A stretch of 64,000 nucleotides of DNA from Micromonospora sp. WMMD1102 (GCF_029626265.1 NZ_JARUBN010000002.1:67507-131506); one strand, 5' to 3'; shown: positions 40,303-48,263, numbered from the stretch's first letter. Notes: a model not told the origin generated them from the letters alone. Translations and numbers: made by a program.

Positions 40303-40376
40303 CCCGTTGAAGCTCTGCGGTGGAGCGCCCGGCTCTTGGGACCGGGTGGACGCCGGTTCGAATCCGGTCGACGGGA
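40303..40376 (+). tRNA. tRNA-like gene 1 with a nine-base anticodon loop
   Basis: A 74-base cloverleaf: acceptor CCCGTTG/CGACGGG (one GU), D-stem GCTC/GAGC, anticodon stem CCCGG/CCGGG, variable loop TGGAC, T-arm GCCGG-TTCGAAT-CCGGT, discriminator A. The anticodon loop is CTCTTGGGA (40333-40341), nine bases instead of seven. Position 14 is T and 21 is G, so the D-loop is also atypical. Read with seven bases the anticodon could be CTT or TGG; a quadruplet reading is possible. Encoded 43 bases before the 460-aa gene, with tRNA-like gene 2 between. Confidence 0.7.
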
Positions 40377-40381
40377 CAAGC

Positions 40382-40455
40382 CCCGCCGTAGCTCAGCGGT
40401 AGAGCGCCTGGCTCTGCATTCCGGGTGGACGCTGGTTCGAGCCCAGTCGGCGGGG
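40382..40455 (+). tRNA. tRNA-like gene 2 with a nine-base anticodon loop
   Basis: A 74-base cloverleaf: acceptor CCCGCCG/CGGCGGG, D-arm GCTC-AGCGGTA-GAGC, anticodon stem CCTGG/CCGGG (one GU), variable loop TGGAC, T-arm GCTGG-TTCGAGC-CCAGT, discriminator G. The anticodon loop is CTCTGCATT (40412-40420), again nine bases and again starting CTCT. Both genes share lengths of every arm, so they are duplicates. Isotype is unclear. Confidence 0.7.
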
Positions 40456-40498
40456 CGCACACCACTCCCCCTAATCGCCAACCTGCTGGGAGGCAGCC

Positions 40499-41881
40499 GT
40501 GTCGAACGTGCTTGACCAGATGCATGACTCGTTGGACTCCCGGCTACGCCCCGAAGACATCGCCGCCCTGATCCTCGACAGTGGTGAAGACTTCACCCCG
40601 GGCCAGCGGCGCATGCTGGAGCGGGCCGCCAACTCGCGGCCGAGGTGGTGGTACTCGTCCATGTCGAGCGACTTCGCCCGCCCGGTCGATGCGTCCCGGC
40701 AGCTCGCCACCCTGGTCCGCCTGTTCGACCACGATGCGCAGGCGTACGCGGGCACGGGCGCGGCCGGTGACCCGAACGCCCTGCGCGTTCTCGCCCACGT
40801 AGCGGGCCAGCCGCTCGGCTGGGCTCCTGGCATCGACTTCAAGTCCCGTGCGAACCGAGAAGCCCGCGCCGCCGTTGGAGTCGAGCTGTCGAAGCGTCAG
40901 TACAACCGAGCGTGGCGGTTCCTCATCCGGCTCGACGACAAGATTTCCCGGCTGGACACCGAACTGCGCAAGCGGGAACTGATGCTTGCCGGCCGGTCCG
41001 GGCTCGCCGCCGACATCACCGCTGACCGGTTTCGCCGCGATCCGGCCGCCGCGTGTTTCGTCGCCTACTTCGTGGCGCGGAAGAACCTGCGTCGCGAGTT
41101 CTCCCTGTCGGGCAAGACGAACCCGATGGATGAGATCGCGGACATGCTGCTGCGCCGTCTCGGTGATGGGTCGGACTGGTGGATGGTGTCCCGCGTCCAC
41201 CCGACACCGGACGTCGTCGCCCGACTGTCCGCGACGGAGCAGGGTGAACTGTTGGGTCGGTGGTCGTCACTGATGCGCGGCGCCGCCGACATCCTGCGTC
41301 AGGTATGGGATCCGTCGACCGACCGCACCACGATGATCGTGCGCCGGGGTATGGACTCCTCGACGTGGAACACGGTGGCGCAGGCGTACAACACCGCCCG
41401 CGCCGGATGGATGAACGCGCTCGCCGCGACCGGCACACTGGACCTGCTCGGCGTGGCGTGTCCGGGCAAGGTGATGCGGTTGATGGCCGCCGACCTCGCC
41501 TACTGGCACCGGTCGTCTGGGTCGGACGTGGACCCGGACACGGCGGTGTGGGCGGCGCTGCCGCTGCCGTGGGAGGTGCTGTCCGGCGAGGCGTCATGCA
41601 CCCGCGACTACGTGGCCGAGGCGTGCGCCCGGTTCGAGGTCGACGCCGAACGGCGCGGCTGGGTCGGCCCACGCGCGACGGGCAAGGTGACCCGATTCGA
41701 GGCGACGCCGGAGTTGGTGCACGGGGTGTCGATTGCGGACCCGGTGTGGGCTGGCCTGCTGCGGCGCGCGGGCGTGTTCTCAGGTAAGCGGATCACGTCG
41801 AGCTACGAGGACATGCCGGTGCCGGCGGATGTGGTCGTCAGCGACCTGCCGACGAAGACCTTCCAGGAGGGCGCGCTGTGA
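40499..41881 (+). CDS. Large unknown protein behind the odd tRNA pair, 460 aa
   Basis: GTG 40499 follows CTGGGAGGCAGCC. A soluble, mainly helical protein with many Arg, Trp and Asp residues: a start that may bind nucleic acid (FTPGQRRMLERAANSRPRWW), a central basic block (VGVELSKRQYNRAWRFLIRL, RKRELML) and a C-terminal part with TGKVTRFEATPE. No domain is recognised. It is not a nuclease, helicase or ligase by any motif I can see. It lies right after the tRNA-like genes and starts a nine-gene coupled operon. Confidence 0.55.
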   Translation: MSNVLDQMHDSLDSRLRPEDIAALILDSGEDFTPGQRRMLERAANSRPRWWYSSMSSDFARPVDASRQLATLVRLFDHDAQAYAGTGAAGDPNALRVLAHVAGQPLGWAPGIDFKSRANREARAAVGVELSKRQYNRAWRFLIRLDDKISRLDTELRKRELMLAGRSGLAADITADRFRRDPAAACFVAYFVARKNLRREFSLSGKTNPMDEIADMLLRRLGDGSDWWMVSRVHPTPDVVARLSATEQGELLGRWSSLMRGAADILRQVWDPSTDRTTMIVRRGMDSSTWNTVAQAYNTARAGWMNALAATGTLDLLGVACPGKVMRLMAADLAYWHRSSGSDVDPDTAVWAALPLPWEVLSGEASCTRDYVAEACARFEVDAERRGWVGPRATGKVTRFEATPELVHGVSIADPVWAGLLRRAGVFSGKRITSSYEDMPVPADVVVSDLPTKTFQEGAL

Positions 41882-42351
41882 CCGGGACAACCACCCCGAC
41901 CATGGAAGACCTGTACCCGGGCGGTGCCGGCTACCACCAGGCCCACGAGCCGTACATCCGCGCCGTCGCCGACGCCCTGACCGCGTCCGGGGTGAAGGTG
42001 CTCAACTGGTACGCGGACCCGAACGACCCCCGCGACGGCGCGATCCAGGTCAACACGTTCGGCCTCGACTACGACGAAGTCTGGGTGTGCTGGCAGGAGG
42101 AACGCCGCTGGTACGTGCTGCTCGTCGAAGAGCACGAGGGCCGGGAGGCGTCCCGCAACGTGTACGACCTCGACGCCGGCACCGTTTTCTCGCCGGAGTC
42201 GGTGGTGCGGGCGTTCGCCGAACACATGGGCATCACGCTGGACCCGCCCGGTGATGCGTTTCCGGATCTCGACTGGCCGGAGCACACGTTTGAGGACGAC
42301 AACATCGAGCTGGAGTTGGCGTTGCACCGGCACGCGGAGGCCCAACCGTGA
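41878..42351 (+). CDS. DUF6292-like protein, 157 aa
   Basis: GTG 41878 overlaps the previous stop. HEPYIRAVADALTASGVKVL, then VNTFGLDYDEVWVCWQEERRW, resembles the DUF6292 pattern of an N-terminal helix followed by a beta sheet with a WDER-like motif. Family role unknown; frequent in actinomycete mobile elements. Confidence 0.5.
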   Translation: MTGTTTPTMEDLYPGGAGYHQAHEPYIRAVADALTASGVKVLNWYADPNDPRDGAIQVNTFGLDYDEVWVCWQEERRWYVLLVEEHEGREASRNVYDLDAGTVFSPESVVRAFAEHMGITLDPPGDAFPDLDWPEHTFEDDNIELELALHRHAEAQP

Positions 42352-42593
42352 CCGGGATGACCGCGACATGTCAGGTTGCCGACCCGGTGGTCAAGCTGTC
42401 CTGCGGTGTGGCCGAGTCCGGCGGTTTCCGCTGCGAGGTGACCGGCCCGCACAACAAGCATCGGATCGGCGGGCACACGATCGCTCACGCCCTGGCCGGC
42501 AACGGCTACGCGTGCTCTGCTATCAACCCGGGCGCTGCCGCCGCCGGCCGAGCGCCGTTGGTCCGGAACGTGGTCGACGGGCCGGGCTTGTGA
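42348..42593 (+). CDS. Hypothetical protein, 81 aa
   Basis: GTG 42348, coupled. LSCGVAESGGFRCEVTGPHN and GGHTIAHALAGNGYACSAIN: beta-rich with three Cys. No family recognised. Confidence 0.5.
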   Translation: MTGMTATCQVADPVVKLSCGVAESGGFRCEVTGPHNKHRIGGHTIAHALAGNGYACSAINPGAAAAGRAPLVRNVVDGPGL

Positions 42594-42871
42594 CAAGCGC
42601 TGACGACCTGTGGGCTGCCGCCCGCCAGCTCGGCGAGCAGATCGCAGCTAAGCGGGCCGCCGACCGGCAGGCAACCAAGGACGCCCGCAACGCCCGCCGC
42701 CGGCAGCGGTACGCGGCCACCCCGAAGGCGGCCCGTCGAACGACAGCGACGGCGGTACAGGTCGACGACGACTACGAGGTGGAGCCGGGTTGCCGCTGCC
42801 ATCTGGTGCCGATGCCGCCGTGTGGCTGGTGCGAGAACGGCGGACCCGACCAAGAAGGAGACCATCAATGA
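42590..42871 (+). CDS. Hypothetical protein with coiled coil and CxCHxxxxPxCGWC motif
   Basis: A 93-aa protein from GTG 42590 (GTGA overlap). A charged helix (LGEQIAAKRAADRQATKDAR) precedes a C-terminal Cys/His motif (GCRCHLVPMPPCGWCENGG), a likely zinc-binding tail. No family assigned. Confidence 0.55.
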   Translation: MTSADDLWAAARQLGEQIAAKRAADRQATKDARNARRRQRYAATPKAARRTTATAVQVDDDYEVEPGCRCHLVPMPPCGWCENGGPDQEGDHQ

Positions 42872-43344
42872 CCGACACATCCACCGACCGCTGGCACCTG
42901 GAGAAGGTCGTCAGCCCCCGTGGCTTCGCTTCTCTGCCCGACATCCCCTCCGAGTACGGAGGCGCCGTCTCTGTGTCCGAGTCGTCGGCAGCGGATGGCC
43001 CGCACATCTGGGTGCGCGCCAACGCCCCGGTCGACCCCCACAACCCGTACGGCGACACCCGCGAGTCTGCGATGCACCTGACCGCCGACAACGCTGCCCG
43101 GCTGGCCGAACAGCTCGAAGAGGTTGTGGTTGGGCACTACCAGAACGACGGCGAGCGGGAGATGACTGGCGCGGAAGCAAAGGCGGCGGTTCAGCGTGTG
43201 CGGGACCTGTGCGATCGGGCTCTCGCTGATCCGGGTGAGGCGGCTGGCGGGGAGTGGGAGGATCCGACGCCGATCCCCGGCTGGGTGACGGCGGTCCGGC
43301 GGGCGCTCAACGGGCCGGCTGGCCCGGAGGATGTGGCCAGGTGA
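42868..43344 (+). CDS. Hypothetical protein, 158 aa
   Basis: ATG 42868 overlaps the upstream stop (ATGA); AAGGAG precedes it. Contains PDIPSEYGGAVSVSESSAAD, an HLTADNAARLAEQLEEVV helix and a C-terminal WVTAVRRALNGP. Looks like small phage-type proteins; no family assigned. Confidence 0.5.
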   Translation: MTDTSTDRWHLEKVVSPRGFASLPDIPSEYGGAVSVSESSAADGPHIWVRANAPVDPHNPYGDTRESAMHLTADNAARLAEQLEEVVVGHYQNDGEREMTGAEAKAAVQRVRDLCDRALADPGEAAGGEWEDPTPIPGWVTAVRRALNGPAGPEDVAR

Positions 43345-43637
43345 GTGATCAGCAGCAGTCGCCGATGGCGGTCACCTACGACTGCCCCAACCGGTGCACT
43401 TACCCTCTCCCGGTCGCGTCGGAAGCCGAGCTGCGGGCGTGGGCCGAGATGGACACCGTCGGGATGTGGGCTGACGCGCAGCACGAGCGCGAGTGCCCGT
43501 CCCGTCGGGATGTCGACCCGCACGCCGCACAGGTGGCGGAGATCCTGGCCGGCGCCGGGGAGCGCCGGAATCCGTACCCGCGTGACGACGACCCGGAACG
43601 GTTGCGGGCTCGTGTTGACGCCCTCCGCTCGTCCTGA
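43341..43637 (+). CDS. Hypothetical protein, 98 aa
   Basis: GTG 43341, GTGA overlap. VTYDCPNRCTYPLPVASEAE, then WAEMDTVGMWADAQHERECP and a charged end. Cys pattern may bind metal. Confidence 0.5.
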   Translation: MSDQQQSPMAVTYDCPNRCTYPLPVASEAELRAWAEMDTVGMWADAQHERECPSRRDVDPHAAQVAEILAGAGERRNPYPRDDDPERLRARVDALRSS

Positions 43638-43820
43638 ATGCCCACCGACGGTCTCATCTACTGCGTTCTGCGACGCGCCACCGTCGGCCTCGTCGTCAAA
43701 GCCGGCATGGTGGCCGACGCCCCTCCATACATGCGTCGCATGAAGGGCCGGGATGCTCGGCAGGTGTGGCGAGAACTAGCCGCGCACGCGGACGACTTAC
43801 GGTGGCTACCGGACCGGTAG
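43638..43820 (+). CDS. Hypothetical protein, 60 aa
   Basis: ATG 43638 directly after the previous stop. CVLRRATVGLVVKAGMVADA and RMKGRDARQVWRELAAHADD. Basic. No family recognised. Its end meets the convergent gene at 43822. Confidence 0.45.
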   Translation: MPTDGLIYCVLRRATVGLVVKAGMVADAPPYMRRMKGRDARQVWRELAAHADDLRWLPDR

Positions 43821-43821
43821 G

Positions 43822-44214
43822 TCACGCGAACCCGAGCCAGTCCTTCGCGCTGCGGGTCATGAGCGTGCCCATGATCGCGGCGAGGAATCCGATCCCGACG
43901 ACGGCCGTTCCGACGGTGCGAAGCGTGGCCAGGGCTACGAGGAGCGCCACACCGAACCCGAGGTAGCTCCCCCACCGCCGGGCCCGGAACAGGCCGACAA
44001 CGGCCACGACAGCGGCCAACGCGACGGTTCCGAGGAACACCACCGCGTGGGTTCGACCAGTGTCACCGATGGTGTTGGCGATCGACGCGAACCCGGCGAA
44101 CACGGCGAGGGTGCCGAGGAGGAAGGCGGCGACCTTCACCGGGTACGGCATCCGCGTCGGCGGCCCGCCGTCGTCCGTCTGGTCAAGGTCGTCGGGATCG
44201 GTGTCGTTGTCCAT
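43822..44214 (-). CDS. Four-span membrane protein, 130 aa
   Basis: An acidic N-terminus (MDNDTDPDDLDQTDDGGPP), then membrane helices at about 24-46, 56-74, 82-101 and 105-122. Leftward in a rightward block, so separately regulated. May be a superinfection or envelope protein; no family recognised. Confidence 0.65.
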   Translation of the reverse strand: MDNDTDPDDLDQTDDGGPPTRMPYPVKVAAFLLGTLAVFAGFASIANTIGDTGRTHAVVFLGTVALAAVVAVVGLFRARRWGSYLGFGVALLVALATLRTVGTAVVGIGFLAAIMGTLMTRSAKDWLGFA

Positions 44215-44425
44215 CGGCAGATGATGCGGGCGGTCGGGACGCGAGGACCATTCACTGTCGGCGACGCGACAGCTTCCCGTCGTGATGTTGGAGGTGCCGG
44301 TCGACCGTTCGGGCTATTCGCAGGCTGGGATAGTCCTGCTGGCGGATCCCACCCTGAACGCCCGTTCGCGATCACGAGGCTACCGACGGGTACCGGGGCG
44401 GGTGAACGCGAGCGAAGGTCGGGCG

Positions 44426-44704
44426 ATGGACGAGAACCTGCACCGCCGCAGGTGCCCCCACTGCGGCACAGACCTGACCGCCCTCGCCCGCCTCGTCACC
44501 ACCACCGGCGCCCCCGTCCTCGAACGACACGAAACCCCGCCCGGACCGCTGCCTACCGGCACCATCGCCGCCGAGTGGATGACCCTGCCGTGCCTGCACC
44601 CACTGCACGGGATCCTGCTTTGGGATGCGGTCGTCGACCTCGACTGGGGCCATGACGTCGCCGCCAACGTGTGCCGGCCGGTCGCATCCCAGCTCGCCGC
44701 GTAA
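44426..44704 (+). CDS. Zinc-ribbon hypothetical protein, 92 aa
   Basis: ATG 44426 is preferred; the frame stays open to 44282. RRRCPHCGTDLTALARLVTT begins it, with CLHPLHGILLWDAVVDLDW later. One Cys pair at the start and further Cys/His residues suggest a single zinc site. No family recognised. Confidence 0.5.
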   Translation: MDENLHRRRCPHCGTDLTALARLVTTTGAPVLERHETPPGPLPTGTIAAEWMTLPCLHPLHGILLWDAVVDLDWGHDVAANVCRPVASQLAA

Positions 44705-44808
44705 ACGTTCGGGGGGTGGCCCCGACTGTGGGTGATGATGCGGGGTTCGTCGGGGCCGCCTGCCCTGCACGGTAGGTACCGGGTCCGACAGGGCGGCACA
44801 CTGGACGT

Positions 44809-45123
44809 GTGTCCATCTACGCCACCGCCCTCCCGCTCGACGGCGTTGAGGAGCCGGCCCCGATCCTCTACCAGGGCTCACACGTCCTACCTGCCGACAA
44901 CGACGCCCGGGATGGGGTGCTGCTGCTGTGCCAGATCCCGGGCCACATCAGCCGCGACGGCCGGGACCTGTCGGACGGCGACCGTACGGTGTGGCCGTGG
45001 CTGCGCCTGTCGCTGCACGGGCCGGGCGGGGACGCGACCGTGGTACTCGACCGGGAGCAGGTGGAGCGGATCCACGCCTACCTCGGCGACTGGCTGCGCT
45101 CAGCCAGGTCGGCGGCGAGCTGA
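44809..45123 (+). CDS. Hypothetical protein, 104 aa
   Basis: GTG 44809. GVLLLCQIPGHISRDGRDLS, then WLRLSLHGPGGDATVVLDRE form a small beta sheet; the C-terminus is a helix (QVERIHAYLGDWLRSARS). Role unknown. Confidence 0.5.
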   Translation: MSIYATALPLDGVEEPAPILYQGSHVLPADNDARDGVLLLCQIPGHISRDGRDLSDGDRTVWPWLRLSLHGPGGDATVVLDREQVERIHAYLGDWLRSARSAAS

Positions 45124-45126
45124 CCC

Positions 45127-45297
45127 GTGGGCGACGGCGACCCGCATGTAATGCCCCGGGCGGACCTGATCGACCACGAGGTTGACGACTGCCCGTGCGG
45201 GCCGACCACGGAGCCGGTACCCCGCCCGGACGGGTCAATGGGGTGGCTGGTTATTCATCACGCGCTCGACGGGCGCGAGCTGTGGGAGCCGCGTTAG
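45127..45297 (+). CDS. Hypothetical acidic protein, 56 aa
   Basis: GTG 45127, four bases after the previous stop. MPRADLIDHEVDDCPCGPTT, then GWLVIHHALDGRELWEP. The VDDCPCGPxxE pattern is seen in actinophage proteins; it may bind metal. The tail overlaps the convergent gene by four bases. Confidence 0.5.
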   Translation: MGDGDPHVMPRADLIDHEVDDCPCGPTTEPVPRPDGSMGWLVIHHALDGRELWEPR

Positions 45298-45563
45298 CCG
45301 TCCCGGTGCAACCGGTTCAACGTCTCCCGCAGCCCCGGAGTGTCCGGCATGGTCGCGGCCAGCGCCGCGAACAGCGACAGGGCGCTGACGAAGTTCCGGC
45401 ACGTCGCGCAGTCCTCGTCTCGGCAGGCTGCGGCATGCTCCCGGGACGCTTCGACGGTCCAGCGGTGCATCCAGCCCATCGCCCACCCGCGCCCGTGGAT
45501 GTCGTTGACGCGCTGCATGAAGTACTCGGTCTGTTCGGGGTCCGGCAGCATGTGGACGGGCAT
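45294..45563 (-). CDS. Hypothetical Cys-containing protein, 89 aa
   Basis: ATG 45563 with AAGGAGATCGC. MPVHMLPDPEQTEYFMQRVN, then EHAAACRDEDCATCRNFVSA, a CxxxDCxxCxxF-type cluster, and a C-terminal helix. No family recognised. Confidence 0.5.
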   Translation of the reverse strand: MPVHMLPDPEQTEYFMQRVNDIHGRGWAMGWMHRWTVEASREHAAACRDEDCATCRNFVSALSLFAALAATMPDTPGLRETLNRLHRDG

Positions 45564-45751
45564 CGCGATCTCCTTCGACCGGCGGCGTGCCTTCCTGTCT
45601 ACCCCGGTGTGACGTGTGCTGGCCTCGGGTTCGGGGGCAGGGCGGGGTCGGCTGGTTGCCCACGGATGGCGACGGTCGGGGGATTTACGGTCGCCGGTAC
45701 GACGGAGCCCGGCACCACCAGTCCGATGCCGGGCTCCGTTCGGTACGAGCG

Positions 45752-46219
45752 TCAGGCTGCCCGCCACCTACGTCGAGGATCAGTCGCCGACGACTTGCAC
45801 ACCATGAGCTTCCCGGTCGACGTGCGGCCGAGTGCACCGGAAGGAGAGCAGAACGCGCCCGGGTGGACGCCGGACCGGACCGCCGGAGACGGCTTCTTCG
45901 TCGCCTTCTTCGGCTTGGCCGTGGTCTTCCGGGGGGTCGGCCTGCTGGTGGACTTCTTCGGGGTGGGCTTGACGGTGGTCCGCTCGGGGGTCGAGGTTGC
46001 CGCCTCGGCCGTCGGGTCAGCCCGTGGGGTCGAGTTGCTGAAGATTCCTTGACTGCTCGCCTGCTGGCTGCTGGTCGGCTTGTCGTCGCTGAAGGCGCCA
46101 CCAATGGCGCCGATGACAGTGGTGCCACCGCAACAGAGGAGGAGTACGAATACCGCGAATCCGGCTCCGCTGCTTGCGAAGTTCTTCTTCCGGGTCACCT
46201 GCTGGAGTGTGGCGGTCAC
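45752..46219 (-). CDS. Membrane-anchored cell-surface protein with Excalibur-like C-terminus
   Basis: A 155-aa protein. One hydrophobic segment (about residues 18-42) follows a basic start. A disordered Thr/Pro/Lys/Ser-rich linker (about 48-110) leads to a compact Cys-containing end HPGAFCSPSGALGRTSTGKL, then MVCKSS and RRRWRAA, the pattern of actinomycete surface domains related to Excalibur. It probably projects outside the cell, perhaps in surface exclusion or mating contact (inference). Confidence 0.65.
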   Translation of the reverse strand: MTATLQQVTRKKNFASSGAGFAVFVLLLCCGGTTVIGAIGGAFSDDKPTSSQQASSQGIFSNSTPRADPTAEAATSTPERTTVKPTPKKSTSRPTPRKTTAKPKKATKKPSPAVRSGVHPGAFCSPSGALGRTSTGKLMVCKSSATDPRRRWRAA

Positions 46220-46350
46220 GGAGATCGGCGGCTACCGGTTGATCAGGTCGGCGGCAGTCAGCCGAGTGCGGCGAGGGTCGACCGGTCATCAATCGGCGCC
46301 GGTTGATCGGCTTGCGGCGGCCGGCTAACCGTCTGTCGCCCGGTCGGGGG

Positions 46351-46617
46351 TCACGGGCCGCTGTCGGGTTTCCGCTTCTTCGGTGGTCGACCACTGGGCT
46401 TTGGTGGTGGTACGTACGGCTCGACCTCTCGTATGCGCCGTTCGGGTTCGGCCAGTAGTTCGGCGAGGCAGGCAAGTAGGTACGCCTGGACGGTTAGGTT
46501 GTGCTCGTCGAGCATCGCGCTGGCCTGCTCTTTGACCTGCTCGGTTGGCCGAACGGTCACGGTCGGGTCGCGGTGTCGGTCTGGCACTTGATCAGTCTGC
46601 CACGTTGTGGCTTCCAC
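46351..46617 (-). CDS. Ribbon-helix-helix-like regulator (paralogue of 22,490)
   Basis: An 88-aa protein from GTG 46617, with GGGAGGTAAGAA. PDRHRDPTVTVRPTEQVKEQ, helix ASAMLDEHNLTVQAYLLACL and a basic GRPPKKRKPDSG tail. It shares the DRHR.P start, the helix layout and the GRPPK tail with the protein at 22,490. It faces the palindrome at 46639-46655. Confidence 0.6.
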   Translation of the reverse strand: MEATTWQTDQVPDRHRDPTVTVRPTEQVKEQASAMLDEHNLTVQAYLLACLAELLAEPERRIREVEPYVPPPKPSGRPPKKRKPDSGP

Positions 46618-46635
46618 TTCTTACCTCCCTGCGAT

Positions 46636-46658
46636 ACTATAAGTGGAGTCCACTTTTG
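46636..46658. promoter_or_regulatory. Palindromic operator AAGTGGAGTCCACTT
   Basis: AAGTGG-AGT-CCACTT at about 46641-46655, between the RHH gene and the rightward gene at 46676. Half-site AGTGG is shared with the operators at 22428-22473. A TACTATAA-type -10 lies just left of it. Confidence 0.55.
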
Positions 46659-46675
46659 AAGTCGAGGGAGTCGAG

Positions 46676-47008
46676 ATGCCCGCCACCTTCACCTGCCGGA
46701 CGTGCGGCGCCGGCCTCAGTAGCGCTGACACCAGCGACGACGTCGCCTACTTCCACTCCGGTCCGGCTGACCACGCGGCGGTGCCGCGACTCCAGCACCA
46801 GCCTGTCCCGGCCAGTGACCTGCGCGACGGCGACCTCATGCGGGTCGGTTCGAGCACCAACTACGTCCTTGTCGCTGACGCCCAGCCGGTCAACGACCTG
46901 ATCGTCGTAACGATCTACAACGGCCAGGTTTCGAACTCGAACGGGGCGACTCTTCGGTTCGCGCCGGACGACACCGTGTTCCTGTCGATGCGCGACGCGA
47001 AGCCCTGA
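46676..47008 (+). CDS. Zinc-finger-like hypothetical protein, 110 aa
   Basis: ATG 46676 with GAGGGAGTCG. FTCRTCGAGLSSADTSDDVA is a zinc-ribbon start; the rest is a beta-rich domain (DGDLMRVGSSTNYVLVADAQ, DDTVFLSMRDAKP). Controlled by the adjacent palindrome. No family assigned. Confidence 0.55.
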   Translation: MPATFTCRTCGAGLSSADTSDDVAYFHSGPADHAAVPRLQHQPVPASDLRDGDLMRVGSSTNYVLVADAQPVNDLIVVTIYNGQVSNSNGATLRFAPDDTVFLSMRDAKP

Positions 47009-47020
47009 TCGGCGAACGCG

Positions 47021-47299
47021 ATGAACCGCAGCATCGAGCACAACACCAAGGTCCGCGCCAAGATGGTTGCCGCCCTCGACTCAGCGACCAACGCGCAGCT
47101 CGTCGAGATGCACGACATGACGTTCGCGCTCCTGCGGGGAACGCCGACGGACCAGACGGGCGACTTCACGGATGCCCTCAAGGTGCTGTCGGTGATCGAA
47201 ACCCAGTTCGAGAGGCGCGGAATCCCGCACTGTGGCGAGTGCGGTCGCCCCAACGGGCAGCACGAGCCCGACTTCTGCTCGCAGGTCGCGCGGCGGTGA
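47021..47299 (+). CDS. Small Cys-rich protein, paralogue of the 5,951 gene
   Basis: A 92-aa protein: MNRSIEHNTKVRAKMVAALD..., ending IETQFERRGIPHCGECGRPN GQHEPDFC, which matches the C-terminus of the 86-aa protein at 5,951-6,211. Likely zinc-binding. The stop overlaps the next gene, which repeats the NRSxEH start. Confidence 0.6.
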   Translation: MNRSIEHNTKVRAKMVAALDSATNAQLVEMHDMTFALLRGTPTDQTGDFTDALKVLSVIETQFERRGIPHCGECGRPNGQHEPDFCSQVARR

Positions 47300-47517
47300 A
47301 CCGCAGCATGGAGCACCAGGACCGGTGCGGCGCCGCCGGCCTACCGCTGATCGTCATCGACCGGCAGGGCCGCGAGGTGCCGGTTCCGGACGGCATCGAC
47401 CCGGCCAACTACGTGAACAACCACCTTGGCCCCGGCCACGAGGCGCTGATCCGCTGCGTCGACCACCCGGACACGCCGGCCGTTGACTGCCTCACCTGCA
47501 TTCCCGAGGACGACTGA
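47296..47517 (+). CDS. Hypothetical Cys-containing protein, 73 aa
   Basis: GTG 47296, GTGA overlap. Starts VNRSMEHQDRC, echoing MNRSIEHNTK of the previous gene, and ends CVDHPDTPAVDCLTC. The shared start suggests that this gene arose by a partial duplication. Confidence 0.5.
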   Translation: MNRSMEHQDRCGAAGLPLIVIDRQGREVPVPDGIDPANYVNNHLGPGHEALIRCVDHPDTPAVDCLTCIPEDD

Positions 47518-47705
47518 TGGACGGGGAGCCGTCGTGGCGGGAGATCGCCGACCAGTTGGCTGACCGTCTGGAGAACCACGCCTACTGCGACGAACACCCG
47601 ACGGTCCGCCCGGACGACACCTGCCCGTTCTGTAGAGACCGAGCCGCCTTCCAGGTCTGGGAGGCGAAGTCCAGCGCTACACCCAACCGAACGGAGACCA
47701 CATGA
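47517..47705 (+). CDS. Hypothetical Cys-containing protein, 62 aa
   Basis: ATG 47517 overlaps the stop of the previous gene by one base. WREIADQLADRLENHAYCDE, then DDTCPFCRDRAAFQVWE: one helix and a CxxC pair with an upstream CDEH. Likely a zinc site. Confidence 0.5.
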   Translation: MDGEPSWREIADQLADRLENHAYCDEHPTVRPDDTCPFCRDRAAFQVWEAKSSATPNRTETT

Positions 47706-48181
47706 CCAACCTGATCCCCGAGCCTGTTGCCCTGCCGAGCTGGGCCGAGATGTCCGACCTCGACAAGGGCGCCGCCCTACTGCACCTGCACAAGCGGGAG
47801 TACGAGGGTGCCGGGTACGCCGTCGAGAACTACCCGGTCAAGTACTTCGACGACCCGCGCCTCACCAGCCTGGAACGGCGGGCGGCCTGCCGTCACGCGG
47901 CCAGCTTCGCTCGGGAGGCCGACGGGCTGCCCGACGCCGAGTACACCCGCCTGTACGACCTGGCATTGGAGGAGCCGGACCGTCGCTGCCTGTGGGCCGC
48001 TCGGGACGAGAACCGCGTCGTTCCGACGGAGACGCGGGAGTATGCGGTCGAACTGCTGACCGTGTCGTGGCCGGAGTACCAGCCGAACGCGGACCGGTCG
48101 GGGTGGGCGCTGCTGGCCCGCGACGAGCCGGGCGGCGAGTGGCGCGAGGTGCCGTTCAAGACCGCGACTGCCGACGCCTGA
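47702..48181 (+). CDS. Hypothetical protein, 159 aa
   Basis: ATG 47702 overlaps the previous stop (ATGA). LPSWAEMSDLDKGAALLHLH, then EREYAV and a C-terminal WALLARDEPGGEWREVPF, a style seen in actinophage small proteins. No family assigned. Confidence 0.5.
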   Translation: MTNLIPEPVALPSWAEMSDLDKGAALLHLHKREYEGAGYAVENYPVKYFDDPRLTSLERRAACRHAASFAREADGLPDAEYTRLYDLALEEPDRRCLWAARDENRVVPTETREYAVELLTVSWPEYQPNADRSGWALLARDEPGGEWREVPFKTATADA

Positions 48182-48263
48182 TCCGCGTTCCGCCGTGCCG
48201 GACCCTGCAATACCGGCACGAGCGGTAGCGGCCCAGACTCCCACCGACACATCGGAGGTGCCC

